From Beverwykella pulmonaria (lineage: Eukaryota; Ascomycota; Dothideomycetes; Pleosporales; Melanommataceae): 64,000 bases of DNA. The notes beneath the pieces were generated by a model, which saw only the letters and a program-made list of their open reading frames with translations, was not told the origin of the DNA and searched no databases. Each line of letters starts with the position of its first letter. Position 1 is the first letter of the stretch. The translations under genes and the position numbers were made by a program. The DNA is taken from assembly GCA_001599595.1 (NCBI GenBank), contig BCHH01000005.1:1185552-1249551 (forward strand), read 5' to 3'. Below, piece by piece: positions 1 through 9,645 of the stretch.

Positions 1-372
1 CATAGGCGTTGGTCAAACGTACACGGCACTTTGGTCAAAGGTTGGCTTGCGGAGAAAGGAATCTACCGCTATACTCAGGTACCACGCAATGGTTGATTAT
101 TCACCTGCTCTGCTCTAACAGGTACCTAGTATCACGCCCCACCCGATCTCACTACGCAAGCTCTTGGAATTCATGACGATGCCGCTATCTTGGATTTTGA
201 TGGACATGCTGAGGTCGTGGTTCCTAACCTTGATGTGCTGAGGAAGCTAGTTGAGGACAATTTCTTTTCGGAGTTTGCGAAGCCTGACGAGGCAGAACTT
301 GTAGATTTGTCTAGCGTGAAGCGATCCATCGGCTATGAGGAGCATCATGTGGAGGCTGGGAAGGTTGTCTAA
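1..372 (+). CDS. EthD-domain protein, 3' part (5' end outside window)
   Basis: Two exons are visible. Exon 1 (1-78, frame from base 1) reads HRRWSNVHGTLVKGWL and ends in RYTQ. A GT-AG intron at 79-129 has a CTAAC branch point. Exon 2 (130-372) continues YHAPPDLTTQALG and ends in GYEEHHVEAGKVV before TAA. The RRW..VHG..V motif, the YTQ-plus-loop segment and a late PDE motif are typical of the fungal EthD family (PF07110, small ferredoxin-like alpha+beta barrels found next to oxidative or polyketide genes, generally without a proven reaction). The product would be cytosolic. The N-terminus lies upstream of the window. It is convergent with the reductase gene at 1119-2244. The family call rests on motif recognition, not a search. 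Confidence 0.75.
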
Positions 373-1118
373 ACTAGAACAAAGCGAACGCTTGGTCGGA
401 TGGGTTCCAGACATTGTGAAAGACTGCGCTTGCTCTGATATCGTTTCACAATTTTGCGGTAGTAATGGAAATTAGGTTGTCCTATGCGAGTCCTTTGGCA
501 TGAATGATCGCATTTCATGGCAACCCAAAACCTCATATTCCAAGGTCGACTTTGATTTCGTCGGCAATCTGGGAAGATAGAGTACTAGCAGTCATTCAGA
601 TTAGGGGCACTACCGTACTCGTACTTTCTGGTTGTCGCCGTTGATCTTCTGTGCGATACAGGAATCTGGGCATGGTATTTTTTCTGGATATATGGAGCGG
701 AAAGAAATGCCTTCACAACAAGCCTCAAAATGCTCATACATGACCACTCTCCGTTATTGCTTTGTTGAACATGTTTTAGAAATTGCAATAGCCTTCACAG
801 CCAACGTTGTGGTGACACCGCGATTCCCGATTCTGACTGTATTTATGGTATGATATCTTCGAAATACTTAAGTTATCATAAAACTAATATCCACAAATAC
901 ATATAGTAGATCGGCACTAGAGTTCAGTCTGGAATAATTGTTACCGGAACAAGCAGCTTGCAAGTCTTGGGCGCGTCATGATCCACAAATCCGTAGCCTA
1001 GTTTGCGATATGTTGAAAGTGAATAGTACGACAAGTGGTAGATACCGTACAATTTTCCTTTGAAGAATTGAGCGCCGTTGAGCCATATCCGAAATAGGGA
1101 CAACGCTCTTTATTCGAT
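373..1118. other. Intergenic, no gene seen
   Basis: This is the 3'-3' space between the EthD gene and the reductase. Short overlapping ORFs on both strands near 585-853 show no recognisable motif, and nothing else stands out. Confidence 0.5.
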
Positions 1119-2244
1119 CTACAATTCCACCACTAGCTTGGTCGCACTAACACCAGCCTTCGACTTCTTCAGCCCTTCTTGGATGTACTCCAACCCCTTT
1201 CCGACAACGGTAGGCGGCGGAAGGCACTGGAGCTTCCCCGTCTGTAACGCGGGCGTAACATAGTCGTTCCAGACTGGGGTCGCAATGTCGTTGACGGCGA
1301 AAATCATACCCGCCTTCACGTTCGCAGGGACTTCGGCAGGAGGAGGATGCACGCAGGCAAGGTGGCCTCCACCCAGTTTGGCGAGGATGGCGAGGTCATG
1401 GGCGTATGTTTCGGGAGTAGCGATGGCATCGAAGATGCCGACAAACTCGCTTGGACCAAATTTTCTGACCGTGTCAACGACCTTCTCAACAACCGACAGA
1501 TCTTTGTGGTCCAAGACTTGGACGGCACCACAGCGCTTACTGAACGCAAAGTTGTGCGCGCCGACAATGGAGATGACTTGAATGCCAGCGGCGGTGGCCA
1601 GCTGAGTCGTCATGGAGCCAACGGACGATGAGCCACCGTACACGGCGAGCGTCTTGCCTGAGGATGGCGCGGGTTGCTGCAGCGAGGGGTATGGAAGACC
1701 GAGGGCTGGTGTAGAGACGCCAGGTAGGGCCTCGCCGGCAACCTTGAGGGAAAGCGCGCAAACCGCCGTTTCCATCGCAAATGGCACCACAACTCCGTCG
1801 GTGAAGGAGATGGAATCAGGAAGTATGGCCGCTTTGTTGGCGGGGACGACCGTGTACAGGGCAAAGGCACCATCCTGCGGGCGACCGCTGACCAGATTGA
1901 TAGCATGTCTAGAAGGCATACAGCGTCAGTCCGAGGTTATAAGGTGCTTTCACTACGAGGAAATGTCGGCCAACATACCCGATGATGCGGTTTCCTTTCT
2001 TGAATCGCTGTACACCCGATCCCACTTCAAAAACCTCGCCGGCCACATCACAGCCGAAGATGGCTGGCCACTGCTGAACAAAGACGCCCACATCTTGCAT
2101 GTGGCAATCGAGCGGGTTGATGGCAATGGCAGCATTCTTCACAACGATCTCGCCAGGGCCAGCCTTGGGCATTGGGGCGTCGCCGACCTCCAAGCTGGCA
2201 CCTGCATTGATGAGCCATGCGGCTTGATTCTTTGGTGTGGCCAT
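1119..2244 (-). CDS. Medium-chain dehydrogenase/reductase (zinc-independent enoyl-reductase/quinone oxidoreductase-like)
   Basis: Two exons, 2244-1979 and 1908-1119, are joined across a 70-bp GTATGT...CTAG intron (1909-1978), giving 351 aa. The join restores GNRIIG-HAINLVSGRPQDGAF, matching the uninterrupted fold of the family. The N-terminal GroES-like domain has NPLDCHMQD and a GCDVAGEV turn. The Rossmann half carries the NADPH loop GGSSSVG at about residues 180-186, and a VPAN segment precedes it. No structural zinc Cys cluster is seen, so this looks like the CipB/ToxD-like group of fungal enoyl reductases or quinone reductases that act on secondary-metabolite or toxic alkenal substrates. 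The substrate cannot be inferred. It is transcribed away from the OrsD-type gene at 2889 and shares with it a 644-bp promoter containing the palindrome array. Confidence 0.85.
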
Positions 2245-2522
2245 TTTCTCGAATGCTGATGGACCTTACGGATGAAAGATTTCGTGGATTAACGAAGTAT
2301 GATGGAAAGAAGAGGGAGCTTCAAGAAAGATGGGATAGGACCTCTGGCTGGATGAAGTGAGTGAGAAAAGAGAGCATTGTGCTTGTTAAATAGATCTGAG
2401 CAGGCTGAATCTGAGCAACGGAGAATAAATGACATGATTTCAAGCCAGAGATGGGAACAACTTCGGGCGGAATCTCAAAGCAGCCGTAAATTTTGAAAAA
2501 GTCGAGCAAGTGTAAGCAACCC

Positions 2523-2839
2523 AGAACCGCAAGCGTAGTTCTCATGCGGAACCAGATATGCCGTTCCCATACGGAACCACATGTGACATTTGTAAGTAGA
2601 ACTGCACATGGCGTTCCCATGGCAAAATTAGGCGAAGTGAGCGGAGCGAGCGTGCATGCGACTCCTGAAAGGTGAGGAATGGTGAGAGATAGAGTTGGAG
2701 GTTGGAAATCGGTGGAACAGCATGTCTTGTTCCAACGCGAACTCCGCTGTGGCGCTAGCACCAATTCCTCAACCGGTTTAGCGTTCTACTAAGCCACATT
2801 TGTCAGGTATAACAACGGTGGAACCACATATGATGTTCC
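2523..2839. promoter_or_regulatory. Array of six palindromic 20-mers, RGAAC-N10-GTTCY, in a divergent promoter
   Basis: Sites lie at 2523-2542, 2548-2567, 2573-2592, 2598-2617, 2714-2733 and 2820-2839. The first four start exactly 25 bp apart. Five of six have both half-sites (RGAAC and GTTCY with a 10-base spacer); the site at 2573 keeps the left half but has ATTTG on the right. Spacers are often themselves near-palindromic (CATATG, CATGTG, CACATG, CATGTC). The last site lies 49 bp upstream of the ATG at 2889. The form suggests recognition by a homodimeric DNA-binding protein controlling one or both flanking genes. This is inferred from sequence symmetry and spacing only. Confidence 0.7.
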
Positions 2840-2888
2840 GCGCATCCAGCATCCACCGTCTTTCACACTTTGCACGCAGTACACCACG

Positions 2889-4469
2889 ATGCCGCCCATG
2901 CAACTCGGTTTAGGGGATCTGCTCGAGTACGACGGAAGGTACAGGGTACTGATCTGTCGAAAATGCCAGTACGCCATCCAGAAAAGCGCCGTGCAAAGCC
3001 ACTTGCTCCGACACAAAATCTACCGCGATGAAAGACAGCAGTTGCTGTGCTCTATTGCTCAGCTAGATCTTCTCGAGCCAGATCAGGTGCCTCTCCCTGC
3101 CCCGACTTCCCCGCCCGTGGATGCCCTTCCCATTATCTCCGGCTACCGCTGTACGGTGCTTGGCTGTGGAAACCTCTGTGCCAGTTCCAAGCGCATGAGA
3201 CGCCACCAAAGCGAGATTCATGGCCTCAGCGGGCCTTGCGACTCTTCCTCCTATTCCTGTCCAGTCAAGCTTCAAACTTTCTTCCGTGGCACTAAAATTC
3301 GGTACTTCGAGGTTACTCCTTTGTTAGTGGCAGATGCAGCCAGGCATAATGAGCTAAAACGAGTGCGAACCCCCCGGGAGACTCTTTCCCCGGTGGGAAA
3401 TTCTGCTAGGCGCGATGAGCAACAGTTCATACCAACGCCCTCTCAGGTTCCTGCCGAGTCTCCTGGACTTGACCTTGACCTGCAAACTCTATCATATTTT
3501 CATCACTTCACCACCGCAACGAGTCTCACCCTTCCCAATTCCCAACACCCACAAAGTCTAGCGAACTACTGGCAGACAGAAGTAGTTCTCCAAGCCCTAC
3601 AACAGCCATGGCTGATGTGTGGTCTGCTGGCCATTTCCGCGTTTCATTCAGCTGTGCTTGCGCACGACACAGCCATGGAGCACGATCATCTCGAGCGAGC
3701 GACACATTTTTTTCTACAATTCTCCACCGCATGGGTAAATATAACACAGCGTGACCCAGCCATAGTGGCCGTCGGTGACGAAGTCAAGGCGAACAAGGCA
3801 GGCAGGCACATAGATTGCATACTCCATCTTGCCCGCTGGTCGTTGGGTTTCTTCACGCCCGATCAGGGGCCTTATTCACTCGATCTCTTCATGGGAACCT
3901 TTCGGAAGCTGCTTATCTCCGATTTTGCGTTGTGTCCAGACGGTCCCCGAGCCCAGGGTGAAGATGATGCGTTCGCCCGGGCTGGGAGAGTCTTCGATAT
4001 GGAGAGCACATCCGACCATTCAAACATTGGTGTGTTTTCCTCCTCTAATAGTGCGCTCTCAGCACTCCATAGTCGCCTTGGTTCACTCCCTTCCCGTATG
4101 GCAGAGGCGTTCGGGAAACCAAAAACCCCGGAGAGTGTTCAAGACGTCTTGGCGACCTTGTCAGCCATTGTGGCTTTAGTTGAATGCTGCGACATCAGCT
4201 TTGCGTCTGGTGGGGTAGGAGCAGTGTGGTGGGGCATGACAAGGTGGTTGTTCAACGTACCGGACCACTTTCACCACATGGTGTCGCGTCAAAGCGCACC
4301 CGCCCTTGTGGTGGTGGCTCATTGGGCGGCGTCGTTGGTCAAGCGAGCCGAAGAATTGGGTTGCTGGTTTTTGAAGGGCTCGGAGAAAACGATCTTGCTG
4401 GAGATTGCGGGGCGACCTTCCATAGACAAACCCGAGGTATGGAGCCTTGTCCAGGACCTCATGGTGTAA
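2889..4469 (+). CDS. C2H2 / OrsD-type (DUF3505) protein with fungal transcription-factor-like C-terminal half
   Basis: A single 526-codon exon. Residues about 1-50 hold a first Cys/His motif (ICRKCQ...SHLLRHK), and about 85-115 a second (YRCTVLGCGN...RMRRHQSEIHG). This pair is the hallmark of the family named after OrsD of the Aspergillus orsellinic-acid cluster. From about residue 195 the sequence (LDLQTLSYFHHFTT, then WLMCGLLAISAFHSAVL) resembles the ligand/middle region of fungal Zn2Cys6-type regulators such as Upc2-like proteins, with no Zn2Cys6 finger. A nuclear regulator is the best inference, but OrsD itself has no settled biochemical role. The gene is divergent from the reductase at 1119-2244 across the palindrome array and convergent with the GH3 gene. 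Confidence 0.75.
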   Translation: MPPMQLGLGDLLEYDGRYRVLICRKCQYAIQKSAVQSHLLRHKIYRDERQQLLCSIAQLDLLEPDQVPLPAPTSPPVDALPIISGYRCTVLGCGNLCASSKRMRRHQSEIHGLSGPCDSSSYSCPVKLQTFFRGTKIRYFEVTPLLVADAARHNELKRVRTPRETLSPVGNSARRDEQQFIPTPSQVPAESPGLDLDLQTLSYFHHFTTATSLTLPNSQHPQSLANYWQTEVVLQALQQPWLMCGLLAISAFHSAVLAHDTAMEHDHLERATHFFLQFSTAWVNITQRDPAIVAVGDEVKANKAGRHIDCILHLARWSLGFFTPDQGPYSLDLFMGTFRKLLISDFALCPDGPRAQGEDDAFARAGRVFDMESTSDHSNIGVFSSSNSALSALHSRLGSLPSRMAEAFGKPKTPESVQDVLATLSAIVALVECCDISFASGGVGAVWWGMTRWLFNVPDHFHHMVSRQSAPALVVVAHWAASLVKRAEELGCWFLKGSEKTILLEIAGRPSIDKPEVWSLVQDLMV

Positions 4470-4871
4470 TCAGCATATTCCAAACAAAAGCTTTCAAAAG
4501 CCGGTGCCGCTTCATGCGCATACCCCATTAAGTGGCTTGACAGTCAGCATGACTCGTCCTATGTTTCACAGCAATCTGACTAAGTTCATCGATATAAGAG
4601 CAATCCTCGATGTATCAGTAAATGCGGCATGTGTACGGGGTATATTCTATTCAAAAATTTAAGGCAGATCAACATCTAGCAACATCATATTCCAGCCAGG
4701 ATGCTTGCGCGCGACAAGCTGTCCGGCTCTTTCAGAGCGAGTGTGGGTAGTGATCAAGCATGCGGGTGTGGTAGCACATATAGGACGTCACTGATGATTG
4801 AAATGTATGGAGCAGGGGCTGCCGATGAGCGACGTGCGAAATGCGACATCTGCATTTACCTACTGTGGACT
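4470..4871. other. Intergenic, no gene seen
   Basis: This is the 3'-3' space between the OrsD-type gene and the GH3 gene. It contains no convincing ORF or repeat. Confidence 0.5.
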
Positions 4872-7313
4872 CTACAACTGAATATTCCCACTCAACCTCA
4901 GATCTCGGCTACTTGCTCCAACAAAAACCCCATACGAACCACGTTGAAGTTCCCACTGCTGCGCTACCACATTCCAAATACTCAGATCTCTTCTCGTCAG
5001 TTGATAAGTCACTCTCACACTTTCGCCAGGCGTGATATGCACTCGTTCGAACCCTCGGAGCTGTCTTTTAGGTGCGTTCGGAATCTCAAGGTAGAGCTGC
5101 GCTACCTCCGCGCCCGTCACCTTCCCTGAGTTTGTGATGGTCGCTTGAGCAGTATACAGGACTTCCCACAACGATGGATGGCCGCCTTGAATAGTGGGAA
5201 CTTCGCTTGGTGGAAAAGCTCGAGTGTCAGCTTCTGTGGAGGACACATTGAGGCTAGAGTACTCGAAACTCGTGTACGAGAGTCCGTAGCCGAACTCGTA
5301 GCGCGGGGTGATGTTTTGTGCATCGAAATGCCGGTAATCAATGTACAGTCCCTCAGTGAAGTCGTCTTGTGGGAAGTACGAAAAATCGATGGTTGAGTTG
5401 AGCAGATGTCCATAATCAGACTCGTTCTTACCGACCGTGTACGGGAGACGGCCGCTAGGATTCACGTCTCCATAGAGCACATCAACAAGCGAGTTACCAC
5501 TTTCCTGGCCTGGAAGCCCAGCAAAAATGCACGCGGTGACGTTCGGATTGTCGATCCAGGCATCGACGACACGAGGTCCCGCGGAGTGAACGATGACGAT
5601 GGTATTCGAGCAATTCGAGGCGACATTGTTCACAAGTTGGTCGCTGAACTCATCGGTGAGACTAACGCGATCGAAAGATTCGGAGGCATAGGCGTTGATA
5701 AATACCAGACAGGCATCAGCGTTACTGTATACTGTTGGTGTCAGGCCCCAGAAATCCCAACGGAGGATACCACGGTCCGCAATAATGCGATCTTGGATCG
5801 CTTTGAACGGACTGATCACGTATGGGGGAGTGCTGCCTCCAGAGCCTCCTGCCGTGATCATTGTTCCATTGAGTGTATTCCAGCCGAAGTTCTCCTCGTA
5901 TCCTGTTCGTGTAAGTATTGTACATATATTGCATGGGGCTGTTTGACATACCTCCTCCATAGCGAGTAGGATTATTCCACGGACTCGCTTTCACATCTGC
6001 ATCATAGCCATAAATGTTCAAGAAACGAGGTTTGCTGAATGGGAGAGTGCGGTTGACATTCTTCAACAAGACGTGGCCAGCTGCACCGATTTGTCTGATA
6101 AGCGCAGCGTGGTCTTCGCGAACATCGATGATGGGATGCTCCACATTATATGGATATACGCCGTTCTCAGGAAATCCATCATCCTGACCAAGGAAGTAAT
6201 GGGAGGCGAGCAGGCGAGTAGCCATATTTTCAAGTCTCTCAAGAGCTACCGATCCATTCCCCACAGCATTCGTCAGATTCGCGCCCCAGTATGCAGCGTT
6301 CGGCATCACAACATCTAAGCCAGCATTAGCGGAAGCAACCCCGGAGTGCTGGGCTCCCCAATCGCTAACAATGAATCCCTCAAACCCGAACTCTGTCTTC
6401 AGAATTCCATTCATGAGCTTGGAATTCTGGCAACCATAAGAGTCGTTGGAACGTTGATAGGAGCACATAACTGATCCTGCGCCGGCTCGGAGTGCATCCA
6501 TAAATGGCCAAGCGTAAAGCTCGTGGATAGTTCGGTCGTCGACATTAGATGAAATGGCTTCACCCAAAGAGCTTTCGCGTCGTCGGAACTCTTGCTCGTT
6601 GAGAAGCCAGTGCTACAAATTGTGGTCAGGCCAAGTTTCAAAGTAGAATATCCAAGGCAAAGGTATATATATACCTTCGGGGTAGATATCACACCAGCAT
6701 CCTGTATACCTTTCGTTATCTTTCCACCTCCAATCCCAGCCAGATATGGATCCGACCCCAGACCTTCCCAATTCCGTCCTCCTCTTGCGATACGGCCAAT
6801 CGGGCCGATGAACGGACCGAGGGCGACATGGATTCCCTTGCCTCGGTATTCATCGCCGAGGGCCTTCCCGTATGCGTACATCAGCTGGCGGTCGAATGTA
6901 GCACCGAGATGAATACCAGCCGGAAATGCGGACACGAATTCCTGTCCTCGGATGCCATCGGGAGCGTCGGCGAAGCAAAGTTCAGGGACGCCGAGACGGG
7001 GAACAGCGCCGGTTTGACCGACACAGGGGCCGGTATGGCCATAAGTTACGTTGGATTTTTCTGCGAGTGTCATTTTTGCGACTATGGCGCGCGCTTTGAC
7101 ATATGCGGCCGCCCAAGCTGGCGATGTCGTTCCATTTGCCTCCGCTATATGGGTCAGTTAGTTTTCAGCTGAATATTTCCAAACTTCAAAATAGGACATA
7201 CGTGAAGGATAGACTGGTGAGCTGCGCCCATAGAAAGGAACCTCGGAGTGGTTGCTCTGGCCTTGCGCCAGGCACAGTAACAATAGAGGAACCAGTAGAC
7301 CTAAAAACAACAT
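4872..7313 (-). CDS. Secreted GH3 beta-glucosidase
   Basis: Four exons (7313-7202, 7144-6675, 6612-5952, 5902-4872) with introns of 57, 62 and 49 bp give 757 aa, normal for fungal GH3 enzymes. The chosen ATG at 7313 gives a clear signal peptide (MLFLGLLVPLLLLCLAQG). The (beta/alpha)8 domain follows, with the conserved RGGRNWEGLGSDPYL segment and the nucleophile Asp in VSDWG (about residue 278). The alpha/beta sandwich includes GLPGQESGNSL and DVLYGDVNPSGRLPYT, and the C-terminal fibronectin-III-like domain includes YEFGYGLSYTSF. Many N-x-S/T sequons fit secretion. The reaction is hydrolysis of terminal beta-D-glucosyl residues from cello-oligosaccharides or aryl glucosides outside the cell. 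No disabling change was seen. The neighbouring GST is transcribed divergently. Confidence 0.93.
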
Positions 7314-8209
7314 CGTAGGTCGAGTTCCACAAGTCTAATTCAATAACTGCCTCGAAGGAGTGCACGCAATGACGTGACTTTATACATCATCGGGTCAACA
7401 TCGGGTTGCCTCGAAACGAGGATGTTACGTTGACGTTGAGATACATTAGTTCGAATGCGAAATTGCCGTTACGTGGACCGTTCTGCAAGCCAAGAGCGAG
7501 AAGTGCGGGGTGGAGAATTCTTCGCTACAATGAAGTGCGAAAGTGGGCACTCAGAGTTTTTTTTCCCGTTCATGGAGAAGTGAGAAGGAAACGTAGACTT
7601 ATGTGAATACTCATGAAGACACTAGATTTGATAATCTGCAGTTGAAATGTGCTAGACAGAACGAGAAGTCCCAGTGACAAAGGCAGGCCTTTTTCTGAGC
7701 AGAGATAGGACTTTGACAAAGAGTTGAATTATCTAGTAACACTTTACTGTCTCACAACCATATATAACAGTTTGTTGATGTTAATTCAACGTAGACTGAG
7801 AGTATGGGTGTATTGATTAAAAACAATTGCGACAAACAAGATTGCATAGAACTTAAATGCAACGATATTCGACCTCACAACAGCAACCAAAAAGTATTGT
7901 GGTGTTCAATTCCACGTTCAAATAGGCCCCTAGCTAGCACGAATACATAAGGCTGTCGACCAATCATGACAGGCCAATTGAGTTTACCCGGACCGTTCCC
8001 TGTTTCGGTCCGCGGTAGCTACACTAAGTTGAGAGAAGGCATTGCATCATTACTCCTGACGAGAGGATCTCTAGTGCACCGCCGGACTTCCCTTCAATAG
8101 ACCATAAGAGCCCCAGACACTGCTTGAGATCGTTGCGAAATAACGTAAAAAACGCCGCAACGACTCGTCGGCAACTCACCAAGCACAATATTGTCAAAGA
8201 TTCCCCACC
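7314..8209. other. Divergent intergenic region GH3/GST
   Basis: About 900 bp are shared by the promoters of the GH3 gene (-) and the GST gene (+). The sequence is AT-rich, with no ORF of note. I see no palindrome array like the one at 2.5 kb. Confidence 0.45.
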
Positions 8210-8881
8210 ATGACGAGTGAACCCCTCACCTTGATATCAGCGACGCCATCGCCTTTTGCACGCATAAATCGTATCGCATTGCAACTGAAGGGTATACCAT
8301 TCACCCTCCAGAACGAAATTCCTTGGGAACGGAACACTCAGACTCCCAAGTACAACCCTCTGGAGAAGCTACCTATCCTATTGTTCCCCAACGGCCGGAA
8401 ACCCGTCTACGACAGCGCGCACATCCAAGAATACATAGTTCAGAAGTATGCAGATAAAGCACCGCGTCTGTTGACTGGAAATATAGACCTTGATCTCCAA
8501 GCTCGTCAGATCCAAATGCTAGCGGAAGGAATGATGGACGCTTCCGTGCTCGGATTCTTCGAAAGCCGGCGAGAGGAGGCCAAGAGGAGTACGGATTGGA
8601 TGGCGCGGCAAGATCGGAAGATCGATGGCGCGATGGCTGCGTTTAACGCGATAGTAAAAGAACGGAAGCCTGAAGGGAAGAATTTTCTGGTAGGTGAAGA
8701 GCTCACAATTGGGGATATCGCAGCGGTCTGCGCGGTTGGACATGTCAACTTCATTCAGATTAGACCAGATTGGAAGGAGAAGTATCCGGAGTTGAAAGAC
8801 TGGTGGGAAAATTTGGATGAGAGTGAAGGCTTTAGAGATACAAGGCCGGTGATGTTTGATTTAAAAGAGAGTGTTGTGTGA
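8210..8881 (+). CDS. Glutathione S-transferase family protein
   Basis: An intronless ORF of 223 aa. The N-terminal thioredoxin-fold domain (residues about 6-85) has SPFARINRIAL at the first strand/helix, the expected cis-Pro turn (KLPILLF) and the glutathione gamma-Glu-binding DSAHIQEYI. The all-helical C-terminal domain (about 95-215) ends with FLVGEELTIGDIAAV, the conserved N-capping/hydrophobic-staple region with its essential Asp. The likely role is cytosolic conjugation or reduction of electrophiles with glutathione. The subclass (URE2/Gtt-like or fungal-specific) is not decidable by eye. The ATG at 8210 is the first in frame and starts at the correct distance from the fold. Confidence 0.9.
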   Translation: MTSEPLTLISATPSPFARINRIALQLKGIPFTLQNEIPWERNTQTPKYNPLEKLPILLFPNGRKPVYDSAHIQEYIVQKYADKAPRLLTGNIDLDLQARQIQMLAEGMMDASVLGFFESRREEAKRSTDWMARQDRKIDGAMAAFNAIVKERKPEGKNFLVGEELTIGDIAAVCAVGHVNFIQIRPDWKEKYPELKDWWENLDESEGFRDTRPVMFDLKESVV

Positions 8882-9111
8882 GTGGCTCTACACAGACGAG
8901 GAGGTGGGGATAACTCGCTCCACCGGCTTTTTACCCAATAGTTCGCCGTTTTCAGCTCGTTTCTATTTTATGGGGGTTCTCCGCATACTTTCTCACTGGG
9001 CATACAAGAGTATGGAGGACTTGTAAACCCAGTTTAATCCTGTCACTGTGGGACGAAGTTGATAGAAAGATAGATTTTTAATTGTATTAATTCTACAGAC
9101 AGGCTACCGAA

Positions 9112-9231
9112 GAAATATCTATGGTCTTACCAAGCACGCTAGGAGATTGCCAAGAGAGTGAAAGCAAATATGAAGGTGAGTCACATGAGCAAACATAGAG
9201 TTGACTCATCATGTGACCCACTGACCGACAA
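9112..9231 (+). repeat. Dispersed repeat, copy 1
   Basis: This stretch matches the reverse complement of 19755-19848 over about 95 aligned bases. Shared blocks include GAAATATCTATGGTCTT, a TGCCAAGA block and GACTCATCATGTGACCCA. Copy 1 is longer by one internal stretch of about 17 bases and another of about 8. A GTCACATGA/TCATGTGAC inverted pair lies inside both copies. It may be a MITE or a fragment of a larger element. No coding content is seen. Confidence 0.65.
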
Positions 9232-9363
9232 ATCCATCTGTCACGTATCCCTAGACCCAGGTACTTTTGCATGAAATTCACATACCCAATAGAAACGCCA
9301 GATCATGCCTTTCCCTCACGGTGCTCTCCATCCCATTTTTTCTAATCCAAAGGCTCTTCACAC

Positions 9364-9645
9364 TCAATCATCCCATTGCAGTACACAAAATTTCGTCCTG
9401 CACAATGTGAACTGATTGCTGGTAGGTAAGATGCCGTTGAACATTACTTTCAGACATTGTGAATGAAAACAGTGGCCGCATTTAAGGTGTACATTAGGGC
9501 CTAAAGAGCGTGTGTTGAAGGTCTCTAAGCAGAAAGCCGCTTGGTGAAGGTGTCGATAGTAGTCCTGTCGCCGACAAGTTCGATACCGATATCTGATCGT
9601 AGTATGGCCACTGCTTGAGAAGGCTGTCAGGAACACTATAGCCAC
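9364..9645 (-). pseudogene. RING-finger-like relic
   Basis: The minus-strand ORF contains FCLETF, HLKCGHCFHSQCLKVMF and LCRTKFC. This follows the order of a RING-H2/HC domain (C-x2-C, C-x-H-x2-C, C-x2-C), but the first Cys of the first pair and of the last pair are missing. With no start context and no second domain, it reads as a decayed RING E3 fragment. Confidence 0.35.

Noticed and set aside
1285..2259. Plus-strand ORFs opposite the reductase
   Set aside because: They are shadows of a gene whose minus-strand product has all family motifs.
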